Of a stretch of 64,000 nucleotides of DNA, positions 47,623 through 59,599 are shown piece by piece (the first letter of the stretch is position 1; every line of letters begins with the position of its first letter). A program made the position numbers and the translations under genes. Below the pieces are notes generated by a model. The model was not told the DNA's origin and ran no database searches. It was given only the letters and a program-made list of their open reading frames with translations. Source of the stretch: Ganoderma boninense (Eukaryota; Basidiomycota; Agaricomycetes; Polyporales; Polyporaceae); assembly GCA_002900995.3 (NCBI GenBank), contig CM035308.1:2914001-2978000 (forward strand), written 5' to 3'.

Positions 47623-50221
47623 TCAAGGTAGCTCGAGGAATAGAGGGAGCAGGGCGGTGAAGTTTGGGGTGCCAACGCCGGTGACCGGGTCCCATCCCTC
47701 AGTACTGGAGGGCAATCATGAGCATAACCGCTTCGAATACAGAAGTATGGAAGCTTACGAGGTAAATCCTGGCGTGCCTAGAAGAGAACAAAGCTATATT
47801 AGTCACCACAACACGGGGAGGATCGCATAAACATACCGCAGCCCTGATTACCGCCAGTCGTGATATCATGGAATGCAGCCTGGAACTTGTCCGTGTATAT
47901 CTATTTAGAGAGCGTCAGCTCAATCCAGTCTATAATGACGTGTTGCTTACCACAGGGTTAATGAATCCTAGTGGAGCGACGAGTTAGCGAGTACTAAAGC
48001 CTCAGATCACGAGTACTCACCAACTGGGCCCTTGCCAGCAGCGAGACGGGCATCGTTGATGAGCGTGATCATTGAGCCGACGACAGGCGAAGAGCACGAA
48101 GTTCCGAACACCCGCACGAATTTCCCCGCGACCGCTGTTCAAAAATAGTCGTTCGACCGCATGACCACAACGACGGCTGCTGCCTGCTCACCAACAACGT
48201 AATTTGCGCTAATGACACCTGCGTCAGGAACCATGGTCCAATCCCCAAGCATTCGATGTCTGCACTCACCCATTCGCAGACAAGTCAGGGAACCCACGCG
48301 CGACGCCCGAGTTGTTGAACTGGTCCCCGGAGAACGGCGGCGGGTGGTTCGTCAGGAAGCTCGTCACTGCAGCAGCTTGGTAGTCCGGCATCGCAAAGAA
48401 GTTGCTGAACCCTCCGCCGCTGAAGATGACCTGCTCGCATGCGCCCTCGGGGTCGTCGATGGTCGAGCCGGGGTTGACCTGCGTTGCGCCAACACCTGTC
48501 ACGAAAGGGCAGGTTACTGGGAAGTCGGGGTTGAACTGGGTCCCGTTTTCCACCGGGTTACCTGTGAATGAAGATAAAGCCGGCGGGGAGAGAAGGGGAT
48601 ATGTAAGAGCGGCGAGAGACAAGGAAAAGGGACGCAGACGGACCGTCCCCGTCGAGGCAGATACCGCCGTTACCCGCTACCCCGTTGTCGCCGGAACTGT
48701 AAAGCACGGTCGAGCCCAGCATGCCGAGCTTCGCATACTCAGTGCACTGGCGCTGAGCGTAGGCTGCCGTGACGGAAGACTCGTCCTGACCGTAGGATGT
48801 CGAGACGACGAACGGAGGGGCCAGGATACCGCACGATGCGGGCTCTGATCCAGACGAGCTGTCACTCAAAGTGCTATGTGTTCGAGTAACTATGCTTACG
48901 GTTGAAGCCACCAGGGAGCGGGTCCGGATAGATACCATCCTGAAAACGAACTTGGTTGAGCTTGGTAAGCGGTAAACATCGAGGCCGCACGTACCTGAGT
49001 GGGATCGTCGCCGCCCTCAAACGTGCAGAAGGATCCGTCCACAGCGTCCAGCCAGTTGTCGAAGGATGCTCCCTCGGGGATGTCGCCCGTCTGGAGGAGC
49101 AAGATGGGCTGGGGGTTCGTCAGACCAAACGCATATTCCAGATCGAGGTCACTCTCTCCATTGAGGTCGAATCCGGTCTCCTCTGTCTGATCGACGCCTC
49201 CGTCGATGGAGATGAATGTGGGCGTAGTGCCGACTTGACTCGGAGAGAAGTTTCTGCGGAAACCTCGTCAGATCCATACTCATCCCCAGGGCAGGTGGAC
49301 CTACGCGAAGAACATGTCCAGGTCGCTCTGCAAGAATGCCTGCGGCGTGAACTCCACTGAACGACAACGAATCAGCCTTCTCACATAGTCAGCTAAGTAT
49401 ATCGAGCACTCACGAATGCCAAACGTGTTCTTGTCGGTCGAGACAGGAGTATAGTCGATCGAGTACAGCGCCCTCAAGCAGTCAAGCGTGATCAGCTGGT
49501 CGCAGTTCGCCAAGTTCGGTGGGATGTCGACGAGAGAGCCGTCCGTCTTCAGCCCACTCTTGATGTGCGTCGACGGCCGCTCGAACGACCGCTTCTGCAG
49601 CTGGTTTGGGGCCGGTACACGGTGCAGGAAGTGCACCGTGGGTTTGATCAAATCAATGTGCTCCCGAATGTCCTCAGGCACCGAGTACGAATGGCAGCCT
49701 GCACCAAAGTGCGTCAGTTTGAGATACACTCATACAGCGTAAAAAGTCTTACCTATCTGTTGCGCCCCTGTCTCAGCGTGGGTGTACACATGGTACTCCG
49801 CGTCAAGGATCCCCTCCGCCTCCTCAGCGGTCGCGTCGAACTCGATCCAGCCCTTGCTCGGGCTCAGCTTCAGGCGCTTCTTCTCGATCCCCTCCCCGAC
49901 CAGCCAGTCCACAACCCGCTCGATCGTCTCCGTGCTCGGCGCGAACGTGTCCACGATCTCCTTCATCGAGAAGTGCTGGCCGTACGTCGGCGACGACGGG
50001 TGCGAGACGGACATGAGCATCTCCTCGACCTTGTGCATGTTGCTCTGCGTGAGCCCGAAGCGCATCGGCAGGACCGCGCGCGAGTCGAGGCGCCGCGTGA
50101 GCACCCAATCGCGTGGCTCCTGCGCCCGCCGCTCATGGACGACGAGGTTCGAGCGGCGGGAGGGCGCAGCGATGACAAGAGAAGCGAGGGCGAGAGCCCA
50201 GGTCAGAGAGGACAGATGCAT
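47623..50221 (-). CDS. Sedolisin (S53) family serine-carboxyl peptidase, secreted, about 644 aa
   Basis: Acid-active secreted peptidase, tripeptidyl-peptidase-like. Thirteen exons: 50221-49753, 49698-49414, 49356-49305, 49253-48995, 48939-48900, 48858-48644, 48561-48270, 48218-48192, 48134-48021, 47967-47951, 47900-47837, 47777-47759 and 47704-47623. ATG 50221 opens the signal peptide MHLSSLTWALALASLVIAAP, followed by a pro-kumamolisin prodomain (FGLTQSNMHKVEEMLMSVS). Catalytic Glu and Asp lie in GESDLDLEYAFGL, the oxyanion Asp in GFPDLSANG, and the nucleophile Ser in VFGTSCSSPV. The C-terminal calcium-site region is GWDPVTGVGTPNF. Two junctions are off by one base, 48900/48858 (one missing) and 48270 (GGG instead of GG at the donor). 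They cancel in length. Exons of 17, 19 and 27 nt occur. Confidence 0.92.
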
Positions 50222-50321
50222 GGCGCACAGAGTCCTGGGAGAGGCGGTCTCGGAAAGAGGGCTGCGTACTCCAGAGACGGAGGTGGTGCGTCCCACTCCA
50301 GAGACAGCGGCCGTCGCCATG

Positions 50322-50327
50322 TATATA
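50322..50327 (-). promoter_or_regulatory. TATA box of the sedolisin gene
   Basis: TATATA on the minus strand, about 100 bp before ATG 50221. Confidence 0.5.
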
Positions 50328-51061
50328 AGCGGGGAGCGGAGACATCTTTAGAGTCGGTAGCATGCGGCGCATCGCCATCGTGTCTGCGAATTTCCTCGAG
50401 GATACGCTACGACTATAAGCGAGTATTTCCGCAAGCGTCACACAGAGCTCGTACCTTGGCATTTGCGTGGGTTTGATGCCCCGGAGGGTGGATAGCGGGG
50501 CCACATGATAAGACGTTCGCACACATCCATGCTGAGACCGACGGCGCGCCGCCGCGTCCAGGACACTGCGTGGTACGTTTCCTCGAATCTGCAGGGCTGG
50601 GAACAAGCCTGTGTGAACCGGGAGTAGTCGCCCTGGGAAAGCCATAGAGTTGCAACTCTAGTTGAGTAGTGCTTCAGCATAGTCAGCCAGATAAAGCATG
50701 ATAAGAATTCCAGTAAGTCGCAGAGGTACCCACAGCATGACCGAAGAGCGCCCCAAGGACAACGTTTGTGGTGGGTCGCTCTAACGTCTGGTAGAGACAA
50801 TGCGCTCCAACTCACGCTCCTGTGCATGGAGTGTTTCATCGGAAATGGAGCGGCGCATTTCCCCATCGCACGGATACCTCACTAGCACGGCATATTGTCA
50901 GTATTCTGTATAGAAAGTTAGAGATCACACGCACCGAAACATATCTCCGGGACCGCCGGGCAGAAGGTGGTATATCCATGGGGACAGTGAGGAACGGCTT
51001 CGCAGAGAGAAAGCGGAATAATGATTACACTACAGTATACATCAGAAATAACACAGCACCT
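50328..51061. other. Intergenic region
   Basis: About 730 bp between the sedolisin promoter and the 3' end of the ssr4-like gene. Nothing was recognised. Confidence 0.5.
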
Positions 51062-52569
51062 CTACGGAGAGGCGTCAGCGATAGCGAGACTATCCATAGG
51101 GACGTCTCGAAGTTCACTCGCAGCAACGGCGCTGCCTCTTTCCGTGCTGCAGACCTCTTCTGGAGTTCCTCTACTTCTGCGGTAAGCTTTGCCTGATGGA
51201 CGAACGTCAATGCGCTTGCTTGGCGACGAGATAGGGGTTGGTTAACGTACCACTTTTCCCTCCAGGTCTGGTAGTTTGAAAACTTGAGAACGGTGGCAGT
51301 GGTTGAGTGGCATTCTTATCCCCTAGATTTGGACAAGTTATACTAATCCGTGCACAGCTAACATGGCTATATGCGTACCGAAAGCGGCATACATGAACAC
51401 TTCGTTCATGAATTCGTGATTTCGACGGTAACGTGTAAGCGCGAGGGTCCGGGCCGATATGCTCTCAGACTCGTCTGGGCGAATCGAAGGGTGAGCCAGA
51501 CAGAGTCAGTTATTCTGGGGGATTCATTCTGGAGGGCATGCAGACGTTCGCAGAATCGAATCGCACCTGCCGAGTCATCATCTTCGCAGCTGACAGAGAC
51601 AGCGGGCTTTCTGACGCGCTACGAGACGTGAGTGTAGAATCGCTATAACTGACTACCCCTATTGGGATATGCGGAGGACGCAGCGTACCTGCGCCACGCT
51701 CATCCCTCTCTCGCGCTGTGCCCTCCTCTCTAACGCCTCCATCTGGCTGTTTTGATGTGCGAGCATTCCTTGCGCGTTGCGTGGCATGCCCATAGGCGGC
51801 ATGCCAGGATAGTTCATGCCAGCGCGGTCACCACCGGGCGCCATGGACATCTGACCTGGTCCCCCTCCCGCTGGGAAGACCTTCTGCCCTTGTCGCTCGC
51901 CCATAACATAGACCGACGGCTCGTTCACAGGGCGCAGCGGGTAATTCCGCACGTGTTGGTTGAGCGAGGGAATGATGGCTGGAGCGGGCGGAGAGAAGGG
52001 CTCTGGGTACGGTAAACTGACGAAGAAAGCAGCGGGACGTACGGGTGTGCTGGCCACTGGAGTAGTGGACGAGGACAAGCTGGGGGTGGCCGCCCTTCTG
52101 CATCCTGAACCGCCTCCTGATACGATGCGCCGATTGGTCGACCCCGGGGATGAACCCAAACTTGACTTCGGTCACTTCGAGTTCCTGGGCGCGCATGAAT
52201 ATTCAAGGAGGGGAAACGTCCCAGACGCACCATAAAGACTCACCCGCGATGATCCGGCAGGAATGCTGTATCTCTGCTCTCGATCCTGGTAGATGAGGCC
52301 ATCAATTGGGAAGGGGAGTTGGGGGGTCTGGAAGATGAGGAACGCGGAGCCATCTGCGACCGTCAGAGCGCGACCGCCGCATATATGCACGTTGTTCACG
52401 TACCAGCCGGCTTGTCGATGTAGCCCCACGAAAATGGTGTGTGCTGGGAAAGTTGTATAGCGCGCTGAAGCATGTGTACCGCGGTTTCTTGAGTGATTTG
52501 CGGATGTGGCCCCAACGCTTCTGGGTATTTCAGGCATAACCCCTCCGCTTGGGGCTGTTGCAAAGACAT
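51062..52569 (-). CDS. ssr4: SWI/SNF and RSC complex subunit Ssr4-like, about 373 aa, three one-base indels
   Basis: Fungal subunit of SWI/SNF-type chromatin remodellers. Seven exons: 52569-52404, 52353-52244, 52184-51689, 51618-51567, 51474-51379, 51322-51251 and 51192-51062. The N-domain reads MSLQQPQAEGLCLKYPEALG, TPFSWGYIDKPAGDGSAFLI, VTEVKFGFIPGVDQSAHR and MQKGGHPQLVLVHY. The middle is Pro/Met/Gly-rich (GMNYPGMPPMGMP). The C-domain has ARTLALTRYRRNHEFMNEVF and VFKLPDLEGK, then the coiled end KLTAEVEELQKRSAARK. Indels are inferred at 52046-52055 (one extra base, before TPVRPAAFF), 51283-51287 (extra A, before VFKLPDL) and 51127-51136 (one missing, before AVAASELRDVPMDSL). The corrected stop is TAG 51062-51064. 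Without correction the frame would end at 51025. Confidence 0.85.
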
Positions 52570-52835
52570 GATGCGTTCAGGAGAGCTCTCTGCGAGGCAA
52601 ATTCAGGGTCCCAGCAGCGAAGTAGGGAGAGGTTGGAGGCTGAAGGACGGGAGGGACGATGGCGGAGAGTTCAAGCTTTCAAGTTGAAGATCCGAGTCGG
52701 ATTTGTGGGGGTCCACGTGGACTTGGCGCCTAAGCATGCGTCGGCAAGAGCGGACCGGTTATCCGATGCGTCATTCACCGCTGGCCTCGGCGCTCGCTGT
52801 TTATCTTTACTTTCCATCGCTCGCCTCCGGGAAAT
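52570..52835. promoter_or_regulatory. Shared divergent promoter, ssr4-like/HIT
   Basis: 266 bp separate the start codons of two head-to-head genes. No TATA box was seen. Common regulation is inferred from position only. Confidence 0.5.
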
Positions 52836-53493
52836 ATGGCTACTAAGTGTGTCTACTAACCCATCGTAGTCGTTGTGGTTAACATGACTACACAGGACTT
52901 TGGCGAGCTGCATCTTCTGCAAGATCATCAAGGGTGAGAGCTCTATTCGCTCGCGACAAGCCGACACCGACTTTAGATGCTCAGCTAACGTCGGTATAGG
53001 GGAGATCCCCAGCTTCAAACTAGTGGAGACCGAGAAAGTGTTTTCTTTCCTCGACATCGGACCTCTTTCCAAGGGCCATGCTCTGGTGATCCCCAAGTGT
53101 ATGTTCTTCCCGGATGACAGGTTGAGTCCGGCGACTGATCGCATTCGCGCTTCACAGACCATGCGGAGAAGTTCCACGAGCTCCCGGATGACTACCTCCC
53201 GGACGTTCTTCCTACAGCGAAGAAGATCGCCCTCGCACTTGGAGCCGAAAACTACAACCTTCTTCAGGTTCGCATCCCGAACGGCGCTCAGCCCTCCGCC
53301 CGTGATTATCTAACGGTGGCTCGTGTAGAACAACGGTCGCATCGCTCACCAGGAGGTTGATCACGTCCATTTCCACATCATTCCCAAGCCTACAGCCAGT
53401 GACAGTGAGGGCCTAGTCGTCGGTTGGCCTGCTCAGAAGCCGTCTATGGACGACCTCAAGGCTCTTCATGCTGAGCTCCTCACGAAATTGTAA
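52836..53493 (+). CDS. HIT family nucleotide hydrolase (Hint-like), 140 aa
   Basis: Histidine-triad protein that hydrolyses nucleoside phosphoramidates or similar AMP derivatives. Five exons: 52836-52846, 52896-52933, 53000-53098, 53158-53267 and 53329-53493, all in phase. The 11-nt first exon (MATK) is joined by a 49-bp intron to TLASCIFCKIIKG, which contains two Cys of the Hint type. GHALVIPKYHAEKFHELPDD and ALGAENYNLLQNNGRIAHQ follow. The active-site triad motif is HVHFHIIPK. Length is normal. An ATG at 52884 lies inside the intron and does not fit the frame. Confidence 0.93.
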
Positions 53494-53869
53494 ATAACAG
53501 CGGTGCAGACCCGAGAAGATAGGCCTTTCGCTGTGCTCTAGGAATGCTGGGTGCCCATGCTGCATCCCCAGGTGTTTTTTCGTGACCTCTTGCGTGGCAT
53601 GAACATCTCCGCACATTGCGGCCTCTGGTCCATTCTTTTCCCCATCTATCTTGATCGACTCAGGCCATGAGCGGCCAATGGAAGTTGCGACAATGGCGGG
53701 AGGGGGGTGAGGTATACCGGAGCCAGACGAGTGCCGATGCCGCAGTTGGACCTTCAGATAGACCTGGGTGAGTGCACATTCCCACTGAATACATTCACGA
53801 CGACAATATTGCAGTATCAGCCGACACCACCACAATACACTATCACGAAGACCTTGTTCACCGTGCCAT
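53494..53869. other. Convergent intergenic region
   Basis: About 380 bp between the HIT gene and the DUF3421 gene 3' ends. Nothing was recognised. Confidence 0.5.
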
Positions 53870-55201
53870 TCACTGCGCGTAGCAGAGGACGTGGAACGTC
53901 TGCATAGGTAAACGGATTACCAGCCGAAACTGAACTGGACGATAGACGGGCTGTGGTGTTGAGACTAACCTTGCACTCCTTCTCCTCGTTATCGTAAGGG
54001 ATGAATGCCCCAGACAGTCTTTCGCTGCACTTTCCCGGGACAACTGCATAATGGTATTTGGCGCGCGCGACGAACAACGGCGTGCCGTCGGCCTCGCGCC
54101 CACCCTCGACAGGCCGAGACCGAGTATCGCCAGGTTGAGACGGCCCCAGCATTCGCTCCAGCGCAGAGCCCTCTGATCGCCCACGAGAACTTCGTATTTA
54201 GCGAGCTAATATAACAGGCGCGATTAGCGACTGGAATCGGAACCGCTCGGAGCTGAAAGGAGCGACAGGATATAGAAAGTACGCAGCGGAGAAGGACTCA
54301 CATGATGTTCCTTGTTCGCGTAGCCAATGATGGCACCCAATCTACAGCTCGAACCAGCCTTCCCAACCTCTGTATCCGAGCAATCGCGAAGATGCGATCA
54401 GATGGTGAAAGAGCGGCGTGCGTTCAGGCGGTGAGCACAGGACTTACGGAGGCTTCCCTAATGGCCACACCTAAATGAGTCCGCGTTGCTTCACAGCTGT
54501 CGACCTTCCGACTCACCTCATACCAAGCGCGACAGATGAACTGAGGGCTTCCATCAATTTCTTCTCCGCCGGGGATAGCGCGTTCGGGGATGTTACTCCC
54601 CTCTACCAGAATCCAAGTAACCGGGCCCCTGGCGCGCCCGGCGTTGTAGTCGCGCGTGCGCTGCTCGCTCTCGCGCAGCCAGTCCTCCATACTCCACGTC
54701 TGTCGCTTTTCCTGCAATGGTGCCGACCGGACGCTGTGATATTGGTGATCACAACTGAGAGGTGAATGGGGAACGTACCTCGTCCCGGTCCCATCGGGAA
54801 CCTGAAAAGGCACTGTCTACCCTGTCACGGATCTAGAGTACGCAAAAAACATGCAGCCCGGCATGTGAGATGTCGCGATTTTCCAGGTCCGTAACTGTAC
54901 CTCTTCGCCGATGAAATCCCCGTCCGGGCCGTTAGGCGTGTCGACACGCTCCCAGGTCGCGGAGCTGACGGGCGGTGCCACATCAGCCTGTTTAGACTCA
55001 TCAGCGGTGAAAGCATGTTGCCAAGGCGGTGGAGCTCGGGCTGGCCTGCGAGTTGTGAGGCTGGATAGCTTTGTACTTGTGTCCTGCCACGATGGAGAGA
55101 GTGAGAACACTGGGTCGAAGCTGAACCATGGCAACCTCACCTTCATACTCGACGATAGCGTCACGGTCGTACCGAGTGTCCGGCTCCCAGGCTTCAGCCA
55201 T
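53870..55201 (-). CDS. Carbohydrate-binding (CBM5/12-like) plus DUF3421 (DM9) protein
   Basis: Exons: 55201-55141, 55083-54901, about 54801-54779, 54711-54448, 54358-54302, 54205-53970 and 53899-53870. The N-terminus MAEAWEPDTRYDRDAIVEYE then YKAIQPHNSQ looks like the aromatic repeat of chitin-binding CBM5/12 modules. A linker (WSMEDWLRESEQRTRDY) leads to two DM9 units: WILVEGSNIPERAIPGGEEI with CRAWYE, and VEGGREADGTPLFVARAKYH with VVPGKCSERLSGAFIPYDNE. The end is TFHVLCYAQ. DM9 domains of animals bind mannose; the fungal role is unknown. One extra base near 55045 and one missing near 54112-54121 are inferred. The third exon is uncertain because its phase does not match its neighbour. There is no signal peptide. 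Confidence 0.8.
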
Positions 55202-57463
55202 CGATGCAGATGTGGAGGTAACAGTCGACTTCGTGAGCAGATGTGCGCTCAGACGACTAAGAAGGGTCAATCGATCCATGGCCTTTTTAGGGGGCTCATA
55301 TGTCCGGAATCAAGGAAGGTCGAGGGTATGCAGCGGTCACAAGAAGCTGGCACGACCAACGTCAAGGATCAGATTGCGCTGTAATCGCAGCACGCGTGTT
55401 TGGCGGAACAAGTCGAGAGAGAGTTAAGCGTGCTCTGGATGCAGGGAAGACCGTAGGCTGCAGTTCGTCAAGGTCGCGCCAACAAATCGACAGACTTCGC
55501 TGGTCCATGCATCATGTCCACTTACCGCGACTAGCGGAGAACTGGAAGAGAAGTCAACTCGCCGCCTCCGCCGGGCGCAGTACACGGCGGCCACGCTCAG
55601 TCATAGTACCGACGAATGAACTCACATGTGAAGCAAGGGTGATGCTGGACACATTCAAACTTGGGAGTCCGAACCAGGATATCAATGATCAGTTCGTTCC
55701 TTCTGACACATTGTTCTCATGCTCATCCTGGTGGGGACGAACACTTCAGGTTGAACAAGCATGGTGGTGATGGTTTGGAGTATACAGGCATATGGTTTTC
55801 CAAAGAATGCGGGAGGGAATGAACAGATGGGACATCGGACAGTCCAAGAAAGTGCGAGGATGGCGGTCGGAATCAAGGTCGCGAATTTCTGATATTTTGA
55901 CAATATTGGACCAAATCAGTCACAACCGAATCTTTCTGTCCGATTCCGGGGTATTAAGTATCTGGCAAAATAAATCCATGCCACGCGACCATTTCTGAAT
56001 TTCTTTGCCACACCAAGTTCCCCAGTGCTTGTCATCTCCTCCCAATCTCCCCTCCAAAATCATTCCTGGAGGCTTATTCTTCTTTTGATTAACTATCCTG
56101 TTTCCCGTTTTGAAGGCGGTGACTGATGATGCCGAGAGCCTTGCCATTCATGACGAACTACTGCATGTATGTATATTCAAACCGACTTCGCGAGGTCTGA
56201 GTATTGATCAAATGGAGCTGCGCTGTTTAGGTGAGATAGCTCCTTATGCTATTCACTGCGTACCCAGAAGAAGTTGGTTTACGTTCGACCCCGTCGCGTA
56301 TCCTCATGTAGACGACGCGTAGGAGTGGTTGACGCGACGCGGTCGAAGGTACAAATAAACCCACAAAACTGCCCACATGGCACACTGCGTGCCCCTTTGG
56401 ACGCTAACTTGAACTGCTGTGGCTGGTAGCGTGCCCCGGAAGCAGGAAAGCGGCAAACTTGATCGAGTTGGTCATTTCGAAGTTGCATTCCAGCTATACG
56501 CCATCGTCGTGGCTACAATCAAGGCGCCCGTTGAAGGCGGTCATGATGGTCTGTCTAGACTCTACGAAGAGCCAACCAAGCTCTGTGGCGGCTCACCGCT
56601 ATACAAATGCAGCGGCAGCTTGCCGCCCCAGGTTAAGATGTCCCAAGCAGCCAGCGGTAAGTGCGACGCGGTCTACCAACGCGAGTAGCATCGTGCCCCT
56701 CTTTTGTCGATCCCCCTCCCCTCGCGAAATGACGCCGCACCAGTTCTACCGCCAAGGATATAGATGTCAAAATACAAATGAAAGCGAAAAGTAGGGAATT
56801 TGTGAAGGTGTTGGCCCAGATGGAACTGGCAGTCAAGTTGCCCCGTCTGTCGAGGCACGAGTTGCCGAAGTCCAGAAGAGACGATTGAAGCCTAATATCA
56901 CGAGGTGGCTCCGGGGAGTGCAATGTGTTACCCGGTTGGGGGTGTGGCGAGTCTGTGGAAGCCGGGTGGTTATTCTTGGTCATGCATAAGTATCCTGCTG
57001 TTGAGGTGTTTATGCGACGGTGCCACCACTCGGCGGATGATGACTGCGGGTTGGACTCACGATGCCTTCAATTTCGTTTCTTGCTGCTGCAGCCTCGTAA
57101 TTATGGCGATGTGGTGAAGCGAAGAGATAGAATGCATGTGTGCTGCGGTATCCCGGAGATTCGTTGAGCGTGAATTAAAGTTTTGAGAGCTTGAAAGCCT
57201 GAAGGAAACAGCGTGCACTTAACTCCGCCACAAACCAGTGCATCGGCGCCTCTCGCTCCTCATCTTTTTCCCTCCGACACCCACCTCTGCAATCTCTGTG
57301 AGCTGCTCTCAGTGCCGGGATCTTCAGTTTTACATCTATACCTTTGTGGAAGGGTAAATAACTGACGGACGTCTATACACCGCTTTTTACCCCGTTCTTT
57401 CTTGCTGAGTGCCCCGCCACCGCCTGAGTCGTCCTGTGCTCGGCACTGCTTCTCCAGCGAAGA
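55202..57463. other. Intergenic region with one doubtful membrane-protein ORF
   Basis: 2.3 kb without a convincing gene. One minus-strand frame at 56983-56633 is listed separately. The rest shows short frames only. Confidence 0.45.
56633..56983 (-). CDS. Doubtful small membrane protein ORF, 116 aa
   Basis: ATG 56983 opens a polar N-terminus (MTKNNHPASTDSPHPQPGN) followed by one hydrophobic helix (SLLFAFICILTSISLAVELV) and a basic Gly-rich end. A donor GTAGAC lies near the end of the frame and could splice to a short last exon. There is no homology I recognise. The architecture recalls the small membrane protein at 14621-15018, which may be coincidence. Confidence 0.3.
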   Translation of the reverse strand: MTKNNHPASTDSPHPQPGNTLHSPEPPRDIRLQSSLLDFGNSCLDRRGNLTASSIWANTFTNSLLFAFICILTSISLAVELVRRHFARGGGSTKEGHDATRVGRPRRTYRWLLGTS

Positions 57464-58943
57464 TGCCAGATCTGACGGCCTCAACGCAAGTTCGAGGAGG
57501 AACTGGTGGCTTGAAAGTCACTGGGGAAATGCGCTTGCTCCTGAGCTTGCCTGGATGGCTTCAAGTCGACTGTGGCGGACAAGTCCTCCGCACGCTTTAT
57601 CAGAGAGGTGTGTTTGCGCAGCTTAGTACGCGGCCTTCAATCACACAGTGCTTAACACAGCGACCCTGCACGCAGGCACGAACCTGCTTGATCCAAGATT
57701 GCTCAACGACTTTGCCCGACGGTGTTTTCACGGAGATATCAACGGCATCAAACGGGTACTACTCCGTCTGCTCCTTCGCGCCCGCTGACCTCACCTCTCC
57801 CACCCCCTTCTCACAGATGATCGAGAACGGGACCGCCCCGGACCTTGCAGGCGTCGAGACGCCGTATCGCTGGGGCTACGCCACGCTCGTCGTCATCGGC
57901 GGGCAGCGCGTCTCTGCTGCACCCCATCGCACCGTTCGCATCGACCACAAGGGGGCTCTCGAGTACCTCCTCGACCACGGCGCGCCCGCGGACGTCCCGG
58001 ACATCGTCGGCTACACCGCACTCGAGCACGCCTGCATGATGCACCCGTGCCCCGCCCTCGCACGCATCCTCCTCCAGCACAGCGCGGACCCGAACCACCA
58101 GGACAAGTTCGGCAGCGTGGCGCTCATCAGCGCGTGCCAGAACAACTGCGTCAAGGCAATAGAGGCCCTCATGGAACACGGCGCGAGCATGGACATCGAG
58201 GACGCGGACCGGTGCTCCCCGGAGGAGTTCTATGTCAAGTGCGGACCGGCAGTCATCGCGGCGATCCAGAAGTGGAAGCGGAAACGCGTGGGCGAGAGCA
58301 CCGCGCTGGACGAGAGGGCGTGCGCGGCGTGTGGCGAGGAGGCAGCGAAGCTCAAGTTCTGCGTCGCATGCCACGCGATACGCTACTGCTCGAAGGAGTG
58401 CCAGCGTACGTCCTCCTTGCTGCAGTCGTTCCCCTGTGCTGACCTACCGTTCCGCGGTTTCGTGCAGGCTCACATTGGTTCCTCCACAAGACGCGCTGCA
58501 TACCGTTCAGCCCAGAATCCACCATCAATTTTACGCCGTTCTATGAGGACATAGGCCCGGTGGCGTCCCTCGCGGACATGACCCGCCAAGCTTACGGCTT
58601 CCGTGTCGACAAGCAGCCTGCGCGCAACTCGCGTTCCGTCAAGATCCCGTACATCCGTCCAGGCGAAACTAAGAAAGTGATCATCAAAGTACAGGTGCCA
58701 TTCAACCTCGAAACTGGCAGCCCCACAAGGGAAGAGGTTGGGGATTTGATGGTGTACGACAAGAAGCGAAGCTTTGTGTGCCGCCTAAGAAGACAGGACG
58801 GGGAGGACGCGTATTTGCGGCTGTCACGGACGGTGAGAGCGCACGGCGTGGCCGGCGCAAAGGCATATTTCTCTGCAGAGCTCAGGTCGAAGGATGAGCT
58901 TGTGGTCAAATACAAGGAGGTTCTAGGAGAGCAGCCGTTCTGA
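57464..58943 (+). CDS. Ankyrin-repeat and MYND zinc-finger protein, 5' exon frame-scrambled
   Basis: Exons: 57464-57755 (frames broken), 57817-58405 and 58468-58943. From ATLHAGTNLLDPRLLNDFAR onward the sequence is intact. It has ankyrin-type repeats (GALEYLLDHGAPADVPDIVG, YTALEHACMMHPCPALARIL, IEALMEHGASMDIEDADRCS). A MYND finger (CAACGEEAAKLKFCVACHA, then YCSKECQRSHWFLHKTRC) supplies the zinc ligands. A C-terminal domain of unknown fold ends VVKYKEVLGEQPF. MYND and ankyrin parts are protein-binding modules. In the first exon the expected protein is spread over three frames: MPDLTASTQ, KFEEELVA, SHWGNALAPELAW, STVADKSSARFIREVCLRSL, then VLNTATLHAG. That is four or more shifts in 180 bp, more than in any other gene here. 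Confidence 0.85.
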
Positions 58944-59599
58944 TTTTCGAATCCGTCGCGATTTCGCCATGGTCACGTGTATCGGTCCATAACCACTCAG
59001 GTTTGTACTTGCTCCTTCTGGCTGTGCCCTGGGCTTTTTTTCTCCTACTTACCAATTGGTTGTGACAATACGTGTATTTGTACCTCGACCTTCCTAGATG
59101 CGCGTCAATCCTCTGATTCGAGGACTTGCTTCATGTACTCCATACGCCCGCTGCCTTCACATACAATGTTGTTCTAACTTCAAGCAGCATGGAAATTTCG
59201 TGTTATGCATTGACCACCGCGGCTTCATGTCTACCCCTCAGATCTCGCGGCAGCGGAGTTCAAGCTAGATCAAGAGAGACTCCTTCAAGGTCCGGTGAAA
59301 CAAAAATTATCCGATATCTCAGATGAGTCAGATCGTGGGACACCGTCTATTCGCTCTTATCTAAGTATACGTCCGAATCCACCTTCCTCCATCCCCAGAC
59401 ATTGCCGCAAAAGCCGTCCGTCAGCGCGTCCGAGTCAGCCACCCATGATCAACTGACCTGCAAGAACCACAATCTTAGCTGGCAGTTGGCCCGGTGACAA
59501 TCTTTCTGCGTCTCCGCGACAAGGCGCCTCGCTCCGGCATTGTTTATCTTGCTTGACACCCACTCACTGCATCCTCCTCACAGGTACACTCCTACCACC
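58944..59599. other. Intergenic region
   Basis: 650 bp between two plus-strand genes. Nothing was recognised. Confidence 0.5.
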
